Shown here in pieces: positions 1-10,399 of a DNA stretch of 64,000 nt. Origin of the DNA: Portulaca oleracea. Its lineage: Eukaryota > Streptophyta > Magnoliopsida > Caryophyllales > Portulacaceae. Position 1 is the first letter of the stretch. Every line of letters starts with the position of its first letter. Below the pieces are notes generated by a model. It was not told where the DNA came from. It saw nothing but the letters and a program-made list of their open reading frames with translations, and ran no database searches. The stretch spans positions 48,311,695 to 48,375,694 of the forward strand of contig CM055872.1 in the NCBI GenBank assembly GCA_029582165.1, written 5' to 3'. The position numbers were made by a program, and so were the translations under genes.

Positions 1-710
1 GCGGTTCCCCGAAGGGAGGAAAATAATCAAGAGCCCTAATCTAAACGGCGTGTGAAATAAACTAAAATATTGTTCGCTTAATTTCTCCCCGAAGGGAGAG
101 AACTAGGAAAAAAAAACCTATACTAAAACGTTGGATGCCTTCAAACGGTGGATATAAAACCCTTTTATAGGGCTGGGCTAGGGCACAATTACGTTTTAGA
201 AATGCTAGCCGCGTTTTGTCCAAAAAGTAAGAATCTTCCGCGAATGGGCGTTGGCTGCGCCTGAAGAAACGCTGGTTGCGTTTCCAAAACGCTGGCTGCT
301 GGTTGCGTTTTACTTTTTCTCGGCTTCTGAAGTTTCTGGACAAGGCACTGGCTACGTTTTCAAAATGTTGGTTGCGCCTTGTTTCTCCGCCTCAATTGGA
401 CTTGGGTCGTGGATGTTGTTGTTGGGCCGACACTTCATGTCTTCTATTTCTTCTTCTAATTTAATTATTCAAGTCTCTTTCAATTTATTCTTCAATCCTC
501 TTCCTCTTTAATTTCATCTCCTTTTTCCTCAATTTTCTTCGTTTTTAGGGGAATTTCATTAAAATCTGCAAAATATACCAAATTCCGACCAAGTGAAGAA
601 TATTACAGAATTTAATATAAAAAGACTAAATTATATTAGCAAATCGGCTAAAATATACAAGTTAAATATCTAAAAATACCTAAAAATTACTATATAAAAA
701 TCAGTTATCA
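1..710 (-). mobile_element. Athila-type LTR, partial, cut by window edge
   Basis: The right-hand part of a long terminal repeat in reverse orientation. On the minus strand it begins TGATAACTG at 710, and its first 170 bases match the starts of the LTRs ending at 46592, 51223 and 57414. A minus-strand TATA box lies at 162-169. Between about 190 and 380 is a cluster of GCGTT/AACGC motifs, most like the solo LTR at 49774-51223. The block with the words gaagggagg and aaacggcgtgtgaaata near the left edge recurs at 56834-56895. It appears inserted in a Copia integrase reading frame that resumes at 717. Whether it is a solo LTR or the end of a full element cannot be decided from this window. Confidence 0.8.
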
Positions 711-917
711 TTGCTTGATTTAATTCATTGTGATTTAGGTGATTTTCATAGTACATTTTCTATTGGTGTTAAGAAGTATGATGTCACTTTCATTGATGAT
801 TATTCTATGTAACGCCCCGACCCCTCCCGGGCGGCGGACATTACCGATAACGGCTCCGAGGATCACTGACTTGCCCGACAAATCACCACAAGTCTTTCCA
901 GTATACTTCGTCATCAC

Positions 918-1033
918 TCACACGTTGCTTAGGAAAACTTCCCAGGAGGTCACCCGTCCTAAGACTACTGCCACCCAAACATGCTTAACTGAGGAGTTCC
1001 CAACATATGAGCTACCATTAAAGAAGGTGCACC
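918..1033 (-). repeat. 5S rRNA-derived segment in TRIM LTR 1
   Basis: The minus strand resembles plant 5S rRNA over its full length: a GGTGC start, then the equivalents of GTTAAGC and GGATGGGTGACCTCC, ending near a GTGT block. The plus strand shows GGAGGTCACCCGTCCTA and CATGCTTAACTGAGGAGTTC, both 5S complements. In Cassandra elements the 5S part includes RNA polymerase III promoter boxes. This copy is diverged, and a functional 5S gene is unlikely. Confidence 0.8.
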
Positions 1034-1344
1034 TTAGTGATATAAGTAGTCATTTTAATCCTTTTAATGCACAATTTAACCACATACCCGGTGTATTACA
1101 GTCACCTCCACTATAGCAAACAACGTCTTTATTGTGCTTCAATCCATTCCAGATCTTTGCCCCGCTAGGTGACTGCCATGGATCTCCCGTCAACTGGTGT
1201 AGCTCACGGTCGTCGCTCAGCTCTCATACCTTCTATAATGTCCTGACCCCTCCCGGGTTGCGGACATTACCAATAATTGCTTTAAGGATCCATGGCTGGC
1301 CCCACAAATCACCAAGAGTCTTTCCAGCGTGATTCATCCTCGCT

Positions 1345-1458
1345 CACACGCTGCCTAGGAAAACTTCCCAGTGGTCACTCATCCTAAGATTACTCCCAAC
1401 CAAGCATGCTTAATTGAAAAGTTCCCAATAGATGAGCTACGTTAAAAGATGGTACACC
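1345..1458 (-). repeat. 5S rRNA-derived segment in TRIM LTR 2
   Basis: The counterpart of the 5S-like segment in the other LTR, more diverged (for example GTGGTCACTCATCCTAAG in place of GGAGGTCACCCGTCCTAAG). It is kept at the same position inside the repeat. Confidence 0.75.
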
Positions 1459-2074
1459 TAGGTGATATAAGTTGTCATTTTAATCCTTTTAAGTCATACT
1501 TTAACCAGATACCCATGGTATTACATTCTTGATTATGCCAAGTTTATATTTTGAGTTATAAAGATGAAGTACTTGAAAAGTTTAAAGTTTACAAAACTAG
1601 AAGTGAATTGCAATTTGAGACCTTAATTAAAGTTTTAAGACCCGATAGAGCAGGGAAAGTTTATGATCCATTGTTTTCCTAAGAGACGGGGATTGTATAT
1701 TAGACAACTGCCCCTTCTATACTATAACAAAATGAGGTTGCGGTAAGTAAAAATAGAACTTTAAAAGAAATGCAAATTCTATGTTGTCTAACACTAGTTT
1801 AAGTAATGGATTTTGGGGTGAAGCTATTTTCACGACTTGTTACATTTTAAATAGAGTTCCAATAAAAGGGAATTCTAGTATCCCATATAAGTTTTGCAAA
1901 AAAAGAAAACCAAATTTAAAGTATTTTAAGATTTGAGGTTGTAGGGCCATTATAAGGGTCCGAGAACCTGAGAAAAGGAAATTAGGTCAAAGAGGAATTC
2001 AGTGTATCTTTATAGGCTATGCTCAAGATAGCAAAGCTTATAGATTTTCGATGGTTGAGCCAAATGAGTAGATA

Positions 2075-2135
2075 TTTGTAACGCCCTGGAAATTTTTCGG
2101 GGTTTTACAATATCGGTAAATATCGTTATGGAATC
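2075..2135. other. Short unexplained insert in Copia relic
   Basis: About 50 bases (gtaacgccctgg...atcgttatgg) interrupt otherwise readable Copia sequence between the integrase tail and the linker reading ESIDAIFDDPRF. The opening TAACGCCCTGG looks like an LTR edge, but nothing pairs with it here. It may be the footprint of a deleted element. Confidence 0.35.
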
Positions 2136-2622
2136 AATAGATGCAATTTTTGATGATCCTAGGTTCTCTTCAATTCCACGACCTAAAGATATGATTCAAG
2201 ATGTGTTCCTCAAGTTGAGCCTTGTGATGTAAATCATGAGGATACATCCATACAAGAAGACCTTTTGAATCATGATGTTATTCATGAGGATGAAGATGAT
2301 ATATTGAATTAAGAAGGAGTAAAAGACCAAGGAAACCAAAAGAGTTTGGTTCAGACCTCTATGTGTATATTTAGTAAAAGGTTCAAGGGACTCAGTTAAA
2401 AGTGAGACCCTATGTATGTACAACATAGACAAAGATCCAAAAACTTTTAAAGAAGCGATGCAATCTCATAATGCTTCTTTGTGGAATGAAGCGGTACAAG
2501 ATGAGATTGATTCAATTAGGGAAAACAATGTTTGGAATTTGGTTGATCTTCTTCCGGGTAGAAAACCTATTACCCCTAAGTTGATCTTTAAAATGAAAAA
2601 GAAACTAGATGGCACCGTTGAG

Positions 2623-3430
2623 TAGGGATGACAATGGGCAAGGTCTGACCTGACATTTGGACCCGGACCCGCCTCAGGACCTGATGAGTCTCAAAGACCC
2701 GATGGGTCTAAAAAATTCAGACCCGTGGACCACGGGTCCTTAATGGGTCCAACCATATCATTCATTTTTTACTAGATTTATTAACTTTTAGGGTTAATTT
2801 ATACTTGTATACATGTATAATTGTAACTATTCTATTTAAAAACACCTATTTAACAAAATAAAAACAACAAAACACCAATATATGATGATACATGCGAATT
2901 CTAAGTTTCCAACGTTAAAGCATCGCAAAAGTCAAAAAGACATCAACAAAATGTGTGGTGTTGCTGCTGCGGACTACGGTGTTGCGCCGCTTAGTGGAGA
3001 TTGGAGAATGTGTGAGTGTGGTGTGTGGACTGTGGATGGAGATGGAGAATGGAGAATTGGAGAATGGAGTTGGAGTGTGTGAGATTGTGAGGTGAGAGGG
3101 GAGGCAGATGAGCAATACAGTAGTAGTGCGGCTGTAGTGAATGTGGCCTGCGTGAAAGTGACTATGTGATAGAATCAAGAGTAGGGTTTTAGTCTTATTT
3201 CATATTTAGTTAACTAAATTATTTTTTGGAAAATTAATTATAAATGTTTATATTGTGATGGGTCCACGGGCCGGATCTACGGGTCCATGCTTGGACCCGG
3301 ACCTGCTACATTTTTCAGACCCAGACCCGCCCCGAAACCCGTCGGGTCCTTTTTTTTTGGACCCAGCCCTATCTTAATGGGTCGGGTCCGATCGGGTCCA
3401 AGCCAGATCCAGGACCCACTTCCATCCACA
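2623..3430. mobile_element. hAT-like non-autonomous element, 808 bp
   Basis: Flanked by a perfect 8-bp duplication CCGTTGAG (2615-2622 and 3431-3438), which is diagnostic of hAT transposons. The ends are imperfect inverted repeats: TAGGGATGACAATGGG on the left and, in reverse complement, TGTGGATGGAAGTGGG on the right. Both sub-terminal regions are packed with GGGTCC/GGACCC words in opposite orientations. The middle (2880-3180) is GA/TG-rich and has no transposase. Excision restores the Copia reverse transcriptase frame. Confidence 0.88.
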
Positions 3431-4867
3431 CCGTTGAGAGATCTGAAGCCCGGTTGATTAGAAGGGGCTTTGCTCAAAAATACAGTATTGACTACTTTGA
3501 TACATATGCACCAGTGGGTATAATAGCTTCAATACATGTATTGTTGGCTTTAGCTACTATCCATAACCTAGTAATCCATCAAATGGATGTCAAGACGACA
3601 TTCTTAAATGGTGAACTAGAAGAGGAGGTGTATATGAAATACCTCGAAGGGTTTGTTTTTGAAAGTCAAGAAAAAAAAAAAGGTATGTAATCATATAAGG
3701 TCCTTGTATGGACTTAAGCAAGCACCTAAGCAATGGCATCAAAAGTTGATGAAGTAGTTCTTTCAAGTGGGTATAAAATCATTGAATCCGATAAGTGCTT
3801 ATACTATAAGTTTGAGAATGGTGAAGAGGTAATTATTTTCCTATACGTTGATGATATGATATGAACTAGATGACACCATTTTGGAGCAAGTTAATAAGAG
3901 CAAAGAATTTTTATTCTCTATGTTCTCTATGAAAGACATGGGTGAAGCAGATGTAATTCTTGGTATGAAGATCATTAGAAATAATGATAAAATAAGCTTA
4001 TCTTAAGAACATTACATTGAGTTGGATTGATTTCTTGAGGATCGAACAAACAAGCTTGTGTAGCGGACTCCACAATGACTTTGGAAGTAATAGCATTATA
4101 TGTTGCATGTAAAGAAGTGGAATGGTTAATGAACTTACGTTCGGAAATACCACTTTGGTATAAGCCAATGGCAGCTATCACAATTCATTGTGATAGTAAA
4201 TCTACTCTTGATGTTATGGATAGTAATGTTTACAATAGCAAGTCAAGGCACATTAGTTTATGACATACCTATGTTCATCAGTTAATCAAATATGGAGTAG
4301 TGACTTTAAGGTTGATTAAGTCAAAAGAGAATTTAGCGGATCCTTTAACCAAAGGGCTATCTAAAGACTTAATAGTAAGTACTTCAAAGGGGATGGGTTT
4401 AAGTGTAGCCCAAATCTCTACTACTCACAACAAAGACTCAACTTTACAATTGGTATAACTCCAATCTCTAAAGTTCAAATGAGTACAGAGTTGTCAAAAG
4501 TAGTAGGAAGCATCAACATTTTACATCCCAAAGTCATGGGATGCTTGAATTCTATAAGGACAAGAGGTTGAATGGTGACACTCTTAATAGACTTTGTGGT
4601 AGCCTAATTACAAAGGTGGTAAATTGCAAAGTCTACCTATGTAAGTGTTATGTGTGGTCGCATAAAGGAACTTAGGATAAAGTTTCGAAACACTTATGAA
4701 GGATAAGGACACAAGGTCAGATAATAGTGTCAAGTATTCATACACAAGAATAAAGTTGTATGTGTGTTATGAGCACGATTGATCAATATTAATATAAAGT
4801 TCAAAGATATGTCTGCTTTGTGATTCAAGTCAATTATATCTTATATGCACTAATTGAAAGTCCGAAG

Positions 4868-5318
4868 CATAGTTATTAAAATTTTGATCCGGATCAACGA
4901 TTCTACGAGTTTACGATCCAAAAATTCTCCATCGATCCAACTCTTATTAGGATCTTAAAGTAGTTAGAATCGTATGATCCTGGTTTTGCCTAAATATTAT
5001 ATGTTGGAATCATAATACGATTCTACGATCCTGCGATTCAATCCGTGATCCTACCTGAATTTGATAATGTTTGCGCACATTATCATCTTTAAAATTTTGT
5101 CATAACAATATAAATTTTGTATTGAAGTTATCGATTGATATATAATTTAACGTATTGTTTCATTACTAGTGAATAAAATGTTAAGATTTAACTATCATAT
5201 AACTTTATTTGATATTTTCCTATTGTAATAGAATCTTACAATCCTCGTTCCGATTCTATAATTCTGATCCTAACTACCTCCATCGATCCTAACTACGATC
5301 TCGTTTCAACCAATCTTG
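4868..5318. mobile_element. hAT-like repeat with GATTCTACGATCC words, copy A
   Basis: A 451-bp non-coding repeat bounded by a perfect 8-bp duplication GTCCGAAG (4860-4867 and 5319-5326). It is rich in gattctacgatcc and ggatcgat words. A second copy in opposite orientation lies at 22948-23413; shared stretches include the region with ataatgtttgcgcacattat. The terminal inverted repeats are weak (CATAGTTATTAAAA against CAAGATTGGTTGAAA). The 8-bp duplication suggests hAT mobilisation. No transposase is present. Confidence 0.75.
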
Positions 5319-5461
5319 GTCCGAAGAGTAATCCACTTTCAATAGACATACACTTTTGTGTTTCTCGGGTGATCACAAGTTAAAATATTTCTTAAATGGC
5401 GAGTGTGTTAATTCCTTAAGTAAGAATACAAGCTTATTTCAAGGGTATTTTCCATACTCTT

Positions 5462-5476
5462 GAAATGAAGGGGGAT
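5462..5476 (+). other. Polypurine tract before Copia LTR
   Basis: gaaatgaagggggat lies directly upstream of the LTR start at 5477. It is the plus-strand primer site expected at the 3' end of the upstream Copia internal region. Confidence 0.75.
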
Positions 5477-6143
5477 TGTTCGGATTATTTCATGAGTATT
5501 ATTGGATTATATAACATGAGAAGTCATGTTGTATAAGTATACGGATTATATAGGTTAAACACTATTTATGTGATCAACATGGACCAAGCTAAGGCCATCA
5601 CGAGTCGTGCTAACAACCAGAGAGAAAGATAAAGGATTCTAGGCTCACCACGGACCATGGTAACCTTGCCACGAACCATGGCAAGGCCCAGAATCTTTTT
5701 AATGCTCCAACAACTATATGATCCTCATCATTGAGGTTTAATCTCGTATTAACACAAGAATTAAGACCTCAATAGCTATATTATCATTAACATATGTGGT
5801 CTATTTAATTAGTTAGATACTCATTAAGAATCATAATTAAGTCTTTTAACCAAGGGTTAAGGATTGTGAGATGTCTTCTATAAATATAAGACATTCTCTA
5901 GCCATTTAAGTATACAATCTTCTCATCACATCCTATCGTTCTTGTCTAGACTGCAACTATGCTAGAGTGCATGTGTCAAGTGACAAACAAGTTTCTTCAG
6001 TGTGTCAAGAGAAAATTTTTATCCTTATGAATATTTACGGTATAGTAAAAGTTCATAAGGAACGTGAGTTCGTTCACGGTTCTTAGCAATATCCAAAGTG
6101 AGATAACGATTGGAATCTATACCATACTCTCTTTCCTCCAACA
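5477..6143 (+). mobile_element. Copia LTR, 667 bp
   Basis: Starts TGTTCGGATT after a polypurine tract and ends CTCCAACA, so the terminal TGTT...AACA is inverted as expected of LTRs. A TATAAATA box lies at 5879-5886. The sequence downstream (from 6145) resembles a degenerate tRNA-Met primer binding site followed by Copia gag, so this LTR works as the 3' LTR of what lies upstream and the 5' LTR of what lies downstream. Its partner LTRs are not in the window. Confidence 0.75.
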
Positions 6144-6144
6144 G

Positions 6145-6163
6145 AATTGGAGTTAGATGCTCT
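6145..6163 (+). other. Degenerate primer binding site
   Basis: aattggagttagatgctct resembles the Copia tRNA-Met site TTGGTATCAGAGCTC with several changes. It sits two bases after the LTR end, which is the expected position. Confidence 0.45.
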
Positions 6164-7140
6164 TTCAGGTATTCAACTATGTCCCACTCCAAATGTTCTT
6201 ATGGAAGTACTTGACAAAGAGAACCCAATGGATCTTTGGAATCGATTGGAAGAACTCTACATGTCAAGGAGCATTGCCAAGAAAATCAAGTTAAAGGAAA
6301 AACTTTACTAGGATATCTAAAAGTATCCCCATTCAACAACACTTAAGTGAGTTTAATTCTATTATGGTTGATTTGGAGAGTCTCGATGATAGAATTAAGG
6401 ATGAAGATAAAGCTATTTTGTTGGTTGTCGCTTTACCTGAATCCTACAAAAACCCTCAAGGACATATTGCTTTACAATAAAGATGAAACTTTATCCATTG
6501 AATTTGTTAAATCTATTCTAATGTTCAAGGAAATATTAAACCTTGATGATAAATCCAATGGTGATGGTTTGTTTGTATGGGAATATAAAACCAACTTTAA
6601 AGGCAGAAAAAACAAAATTTTTTGAAACTATTATAGGAAACATGGTTATGATGTTACCAAGTGTCGAGCGTTGAAAAAGAAAAAGGAACAAGAGGCTTAT
6701 GCTGATCATAATCAAGAAAATCGTTCAACCTTATTTGCTAAAGTTATTGATGATGTTTTGTTTGCATCTTCTGGTAAGGAAAGTTGCATTTCTTCTTATG
6801 AGGCTCGTGATTCATGTTGTAATCATGATATGTGTCCTAATAAGGATTGGTTTTCAACATATGATCCCATTGAGTCTCGCAGTAAATAATGATCTCATGA
6901 TGGCACCATTAAAACATTGTCAAAGGTTCGTTGCGTTCCTTATTTAAAGCATACATTGGGGGTCTACTGAAGGGTCTCAGACAAGGCAGTTTATACCTTC
7001 TACAAGGGTTACCGTGACATGTCCTTATCAACACAAAGGATGTTCGGACTCTCTTCTGTTGCAAATTTGAACTTAGCCCTATAAGGCTTAACCTTTTGGG
7101 GTTCCTTGGCGGTGTTGGATGAATTTTTGGCCCAATGTGG
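6164..7140 (+). pseudogene. Copia gag-protease relic
   Basis: Decayed Copia gag followed by protease. Gag is read from the WNRLEELYMSRSIAKKIKLK region (about 6240-6310) and from LVVALPESYKN near 6420-6450. A degenerate CCHC knuckle region (YYRKHGYDVTKCRALKKK) lies at about 6630-6680. The protease region is marked by HDMCPNKDWFSTYDPIE at about 6825-6875, followed by HDGTIKTLSKVRCVPYLK. SLYLLQG near 6985-7005 belongs to the linker before integrase. Several stops and frameshifts occur. It supplies exactly the half of pol that the upstream Copia relic lacks. Confidence 0.8.
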
Positions 7141-7830
7141 AGATTGATGAGTTTCATGGTCCAAAATTAATATTATTCTAAGACCATTATTTAGTATAAA
7201 ATGGGCATAAACTATACGTTAATGACTTGATTTTCACATGTGGTTTATTTTCACAACAAAGTCACATACGTTTGTATTTCTCTTGTGGTAGTTACTTGAG
7301 TATTGATTACTCATTTAAGTTAGTCGTTTCATGACTTTGTAATTGCCATGTTTTTACTAATTATACTGCGAGGCTCTTGGCAACAAGATGGACAAGCACA
7401 AGGACAACAAGAATCAACTAAGCCTTATAAAGTTGTATCAAGAGCATCTTCACCTATATTCATCCGTAGATTGCGAGAGTTTACGGGTGTTTATAATGTT
7501 CTTCTTATAATATGTTCTTTTTATTAGTGGTTCATTTCTCCTATGTCATCCGTGATTTTTTCCCTATTAGGTTTCCACGTAAAATTCTATGTCTCCTTTA
7601 ATCTTTGTTCAATCTTTCCTTGATACCATATTAATTTTCTTAACTGTTTCATCTTTATTTGATTGCCAAATTCAGAACAATTCAATAATATACTTTTACG
7701 ATAGAATTTTCGTTACGAATTTAATTGTATTAATTTTATTTAACAAATCATTATGTATATTAAGAAATTTATGATCTCAATTTTATAAGTCTAACTTTAT
7801 AATTTTCAAATAGGGCAAATAATATGGAAT
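7141..7830. other. Gene-free stretch, possible old Copia LTR
   Basis: No convincing coding sequence. caatgtggagattg at about 7132-7146 resembles the Copia polypurine motif (GTGGGAGATTGTTGG), and ttgtatcaagagc near 7433-7446 resembles a degraded tRNA-Met primer site. The 290 bp between could be an eroded LTR. From 7500 on I see only AT-rich sequence. Confidence 0.3.
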
Positions 7831-7932
7831 GGAGAACTACTAAAAATATGTGTATTACCAACCACTTTTTTCCAACCAATTTAAAATGGTTGGAAAAAAG
7901 TGGTTGGTAATACATATGCTTTTAGTTGTGGA
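7831..7932. mobile_element. Near-perfect hairpin MITE
   Basis: A palindrome centred near 7882. The left arm (tattaccaaccactttttt and flanks) is complementary to the right arm over about 41 bases (7838-7878 with 7887-7927). The loop is atttaaaa. The same arms occur at 11196-11710, where later insertions have separated them. It is non-coding and would fold fully if transcribed. Confidence 0.8.
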
Positions 7933-8214
7933 GGTAGTACTAATCCAACTGATTTGATTGGAAATTTCTGCTATCAATAACTTATGACTTTATGGGGGTG
8001 GGGCAGATGCCATTGCCAGCAAGAAGTTTATTTCTATTGATATGTATATTCAGTTAAGCTTGAATGATCTTCTTAGTTCGGTGGTGTATCAGTCCTCAAA
8101 GGGCATTTTTCCCATTACGATAAGGTCTAAGTTTTTCGATCCTTGTCGTAAGTTTGTAATGAACAATATTTATGTAATCTAATTTTCCCTTTGTTACAAA
8201 AAAAAAAAAAAAAA
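7933..8214. other. Gene-free stretch ending in A17 tract
   Basis: No gene seen. It ends in a 17-base A run (8198-8214), which might be the tail of a retroposon in plus orientation. The upstream sequence was not recognised. Confidence 0.25.
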
Positions 8215-8216
8215 GA

Positions 8217-8398
8217 ACTTGATGGGGATTTAAAACTGTTGAACTGATGAGGGTACTAACTAGGCAAAGTAAACAGTTTTTTTTAAAATTTTTTTTGATA
8301 ATGGGCAAACTAAATAGTTTTATTCTAACCACTTGATGGGGATTTATTCTGATCATGAACTGATGAAGGTACTAAGTAGGCAAATTGAACAGTTTTGT
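8217..8398. repeat. Imperfect direct duplication, ~66-bp unit
   Basis: Two units beginning acttgatggggattt (about 8218-8284 and 8331-8398) share gaactgatgarggtactaa and aggcaaa words and end in aacagttttt. A 46-bp AT-rich spacer separates them. Non-coding. Confidence 0.7.
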
Positions 8399-8768
8399 TG
8401 TAACCGCCATCATTAAATGAGCGAGTCCCACAAATTTGACTGAAACGCAGATACCATAACTCGATCTGGTCAGCGTATTCTCCCTCCACCACTCAAACAA
8501 TAGGACTTTGGTGGCAAATGATTTGAATAGAGGAAGAAAATCAAGTCATGTGTGATCCTTAGCTGAGCTTATGGTATGCATATGATGGCAACCAACATAT
8601 TATTAGTTAAAAGGTGGGGAAGTAAGACAATTGATCATCAAATTAAGTGAGGTGCGGCCCAGCTGAGACCGATAGATAACCAAGATTATCATTGTACTGG
8701 ACCTGCCCAAGTGACTCAACATTTAGTTTTCCCATCTTCTGCAGCTAGTTGGAGCATAGCAAGTAGTA
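8399..8768. other. Gene-free intergenic stretch
   Basis: No gene, repeat or signal recognised. Confidence 0.5.
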
Positions 8769-9021
8769 CCTCCGTCCCAAATTATTTGTATTTTTACCTA
8801 ACTTTTTTTATTCTAAAATATTTATTGTATTTACAATTCCAACAATTGAAATTCCTTTTCTACCCCTAATTATAAATTTATTTATCACTTTTTATAATTC
8901 TAACTATAAATTTCAAAAAAAGTAGGGGTAAATTGAGTAAATTATAAACTTTTTATCTCAATTCCTAATATGCATTAGTCCTCCCAAATTAGGTAAATGG
9001 ACAAATATAATGGGACAGAGG
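8769..9021. mobile_element. Stowaway MITE, 253 bp
   Basis: Terminal inverted repeats CCTCCGTCCCAAATTATTTG and, in reverse complement at the right end, CCTCTGTCCCATTATATTTG, flanked by TA dinucleotides (8767-8768 and 9022-9023). This is the Tc1/mariner Stowaway signature. AT-rich, no coding sequence. Confidence 0.88.
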
Positions 9022-9946
9022 TAGTAGAGCACAAGTAGAAGACAGACAAGTCAAGCTAAGTTAGTTATTGTGTAGTCAAGAGTTATATATAATTCTAAAA
9101 CAAAGGAATATATGTCTTGTGTCATGTGCTAATCAACACTACTCGGTCGGAATTAACCCCATCTTCCCCACAATTCTTAAATGCTGCTAAGCTACTCTTC
9201 TATCGCGCATTTACTCTTCCACTTATGTCTTATTTTTAGTTCCCTTTTTTTCTTGTTTTTTGGTGTGAAAGAAGGCCTAAGCCCTTTTATTTAAACATTA
9301 AAAAAAGAGAACTAGTTTGAGTTTTGGGGGCATGCCTCCCCTACAATATCAAACATACAATAATAATGGCAGATCCAGGATTAAGTTTCAGTAGTGTCAA
9401 AGATAAGTTGCAAAAAAAGTTAAAATTCAACAACACTAGAAAACATAATTGCTACCAAAATAGTGCAATTTTATTTTAGTTATGAACATGATATTCAACA
9501 TCAAATCTAATATAATCAAACAATTCTAGGTACTTTTTTCTCATCATAGTCGTGAATAATTTGCAAGCGGGTTAAGACAAATCAATTTTGAATAGGTAGA
9601 TCCCAATTTAATTATATTGACTTATTTGCACAAACCATTTTAAATTAACAAACCCTATTCTAGCCTCAAGAGAATTGAGAATACTAGAATGCATTTGAGA
9701 ATTGAGAAAAATTTATGGATGAATCATGAATGTGACTTTTAAAATTTTGGTAGGAGGACTAGGGAAAGTGCCAAAGGCCTAAAGTGATACTTCCTCCACC
9801 CCAAAACAACTACTTTTCACACGTTTTAAGGTTTATGTTAAATCAATAATTTCTTACACTATTTTATTAAAAAAAAAGGATCTTGGATGATATTATATCG
9901 ACCTTTGAGGGTATTGGACTATAATATACCGACCTTTACTATTGGA
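9022..9946. other. Gene-free intergenic stretch
   Basis: No gene seen. A Stowaway-like edge (tacttcctccaccccaaaac) at 9789-9808 has no visible partner. At 9880-9945 the word gaccttt recurs beside atatta stretches, next to the fold-back element. Confidence 0.45.
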
Positions 9947-10356
9947 CAACAATATTTTTGACCTTTATACCTAGGTGATATTATTATACCAACAGTGACT
10001 AAAGAGGTGGTGAATCGATCTCCATGCTGATATGCCAGGCGAAGAGAAAAAAATCGGCCCCATCCTAGTAACCCCGTTAACACCTTCGTTTGTTTCACTG
10101 ACCCAGGTTACAAGACATTGGTTAGTTGTGTGTCAAGTTAACATATAGACTGGTTCACCACTCCCTTAATGAGTGGGTTTAGACTGGTATTTTAAAGGGA
10201 GTTAGTGAGAAAAATGGAGGGGTTAATGGGGTTACTGGAATGAGGCCGATTTTTTCCCCTCCACCTGCTACATCAACGCGGAGACTAGTTCACCATCAAC
10301 TTATTCACTATTGGTATAATAATATCACCTAGGTATAGAGGTCAAGGATATTGTTG
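9947..10356. mobile_element. Fold-back element, ~410 bp
   Basis: Two arms of about 130-140 bp form an imperfect inverted repeat. The left arm begins caacaatatttttgacc (about 9947-10085) and the right arm ends ggtcaaggatattgttg (about 10215-10356). Shared words include acctaggtgatattattata, aaaaatcggcc and agtaacccc. The roughly 130-bp loop has no ORF. No target duplication was identified. Confidence 0.75.
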
Positions 10357-10399
10357 CTTTGCACCTCTGCATCTTTCTCTCTTTCCATGATTGTCTTGA

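Larger units (their letters stand above)
808..1525 (-). mobile_element. Cassandra-type TRIM retrotransposon
   Basis: Two direct copies of about 292 bp (808-1100 and 1234-1525) flank a 133-bp non-coding spacer. The first copy reads TGTAACGCC...TATTACA; the second has lost the opening TG. Flanks TTCTA (803-807) and TTCTT (1526-1530) are a 5-bp target duplication with one mismatch. Removing the element restores the surrounding Copia integrase frame. On the minus strand the spacer starts GGTATGAGAGCTGAG, close to the initiator-tRNA-Met primer binding site consensus. Each LTR contains a stretch similar to plant 5S rRNA in minus-strand sense. Short size, no coding capacity and 5S in the LTR together define the Cassandra TRIM family. 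Confidence 0.88.
711..4440 (+). pseudogene. Copia integrase-RT-RNase H relic, interrupted
   Basis: Decayed Ty1/Copia pol. The integrase core is recognisable by LIHCDLGDF and TFIDDYS (about 717-806). After the TRIM insertion it continues with YKDEVLEKFKVYKTR (from about 1550), ending in the FIGYAQDSKAYRF region near 2010-2050. Reverse transcriptase starts at 2416 (AMQSHNASLWNEAVQDEI) and is split by the hAT-like element at 2623-3430. It resumes with YFDTYAPVG, VKTTFLNGELEEEVY and a YVDDM motif near 3842-3860, followed by a stop. RNase H ends the polyprotein (about 4060-4440: IHCDSKSTLDVM, SKSRHISL, NLADPLTKGLS). There are many stops and frameshifts. The relatives are Tnt1-like Copia elements. 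The gag and protease half is missing upstream. Confidence 0.88.

Noticed and set aside
739..1116. 125-codon plus-strand ORF
   Set aside because: It crosses the border of Copia integrase and the TRIM. Only the first part is remnant coding, in another frame.
918..1458. Functional 5S rRNA genes
   Set aside because: Both 5S-like stretches sit inside TRIM LTRs and are diverged, including in conserved segments. They are transposon-borne.
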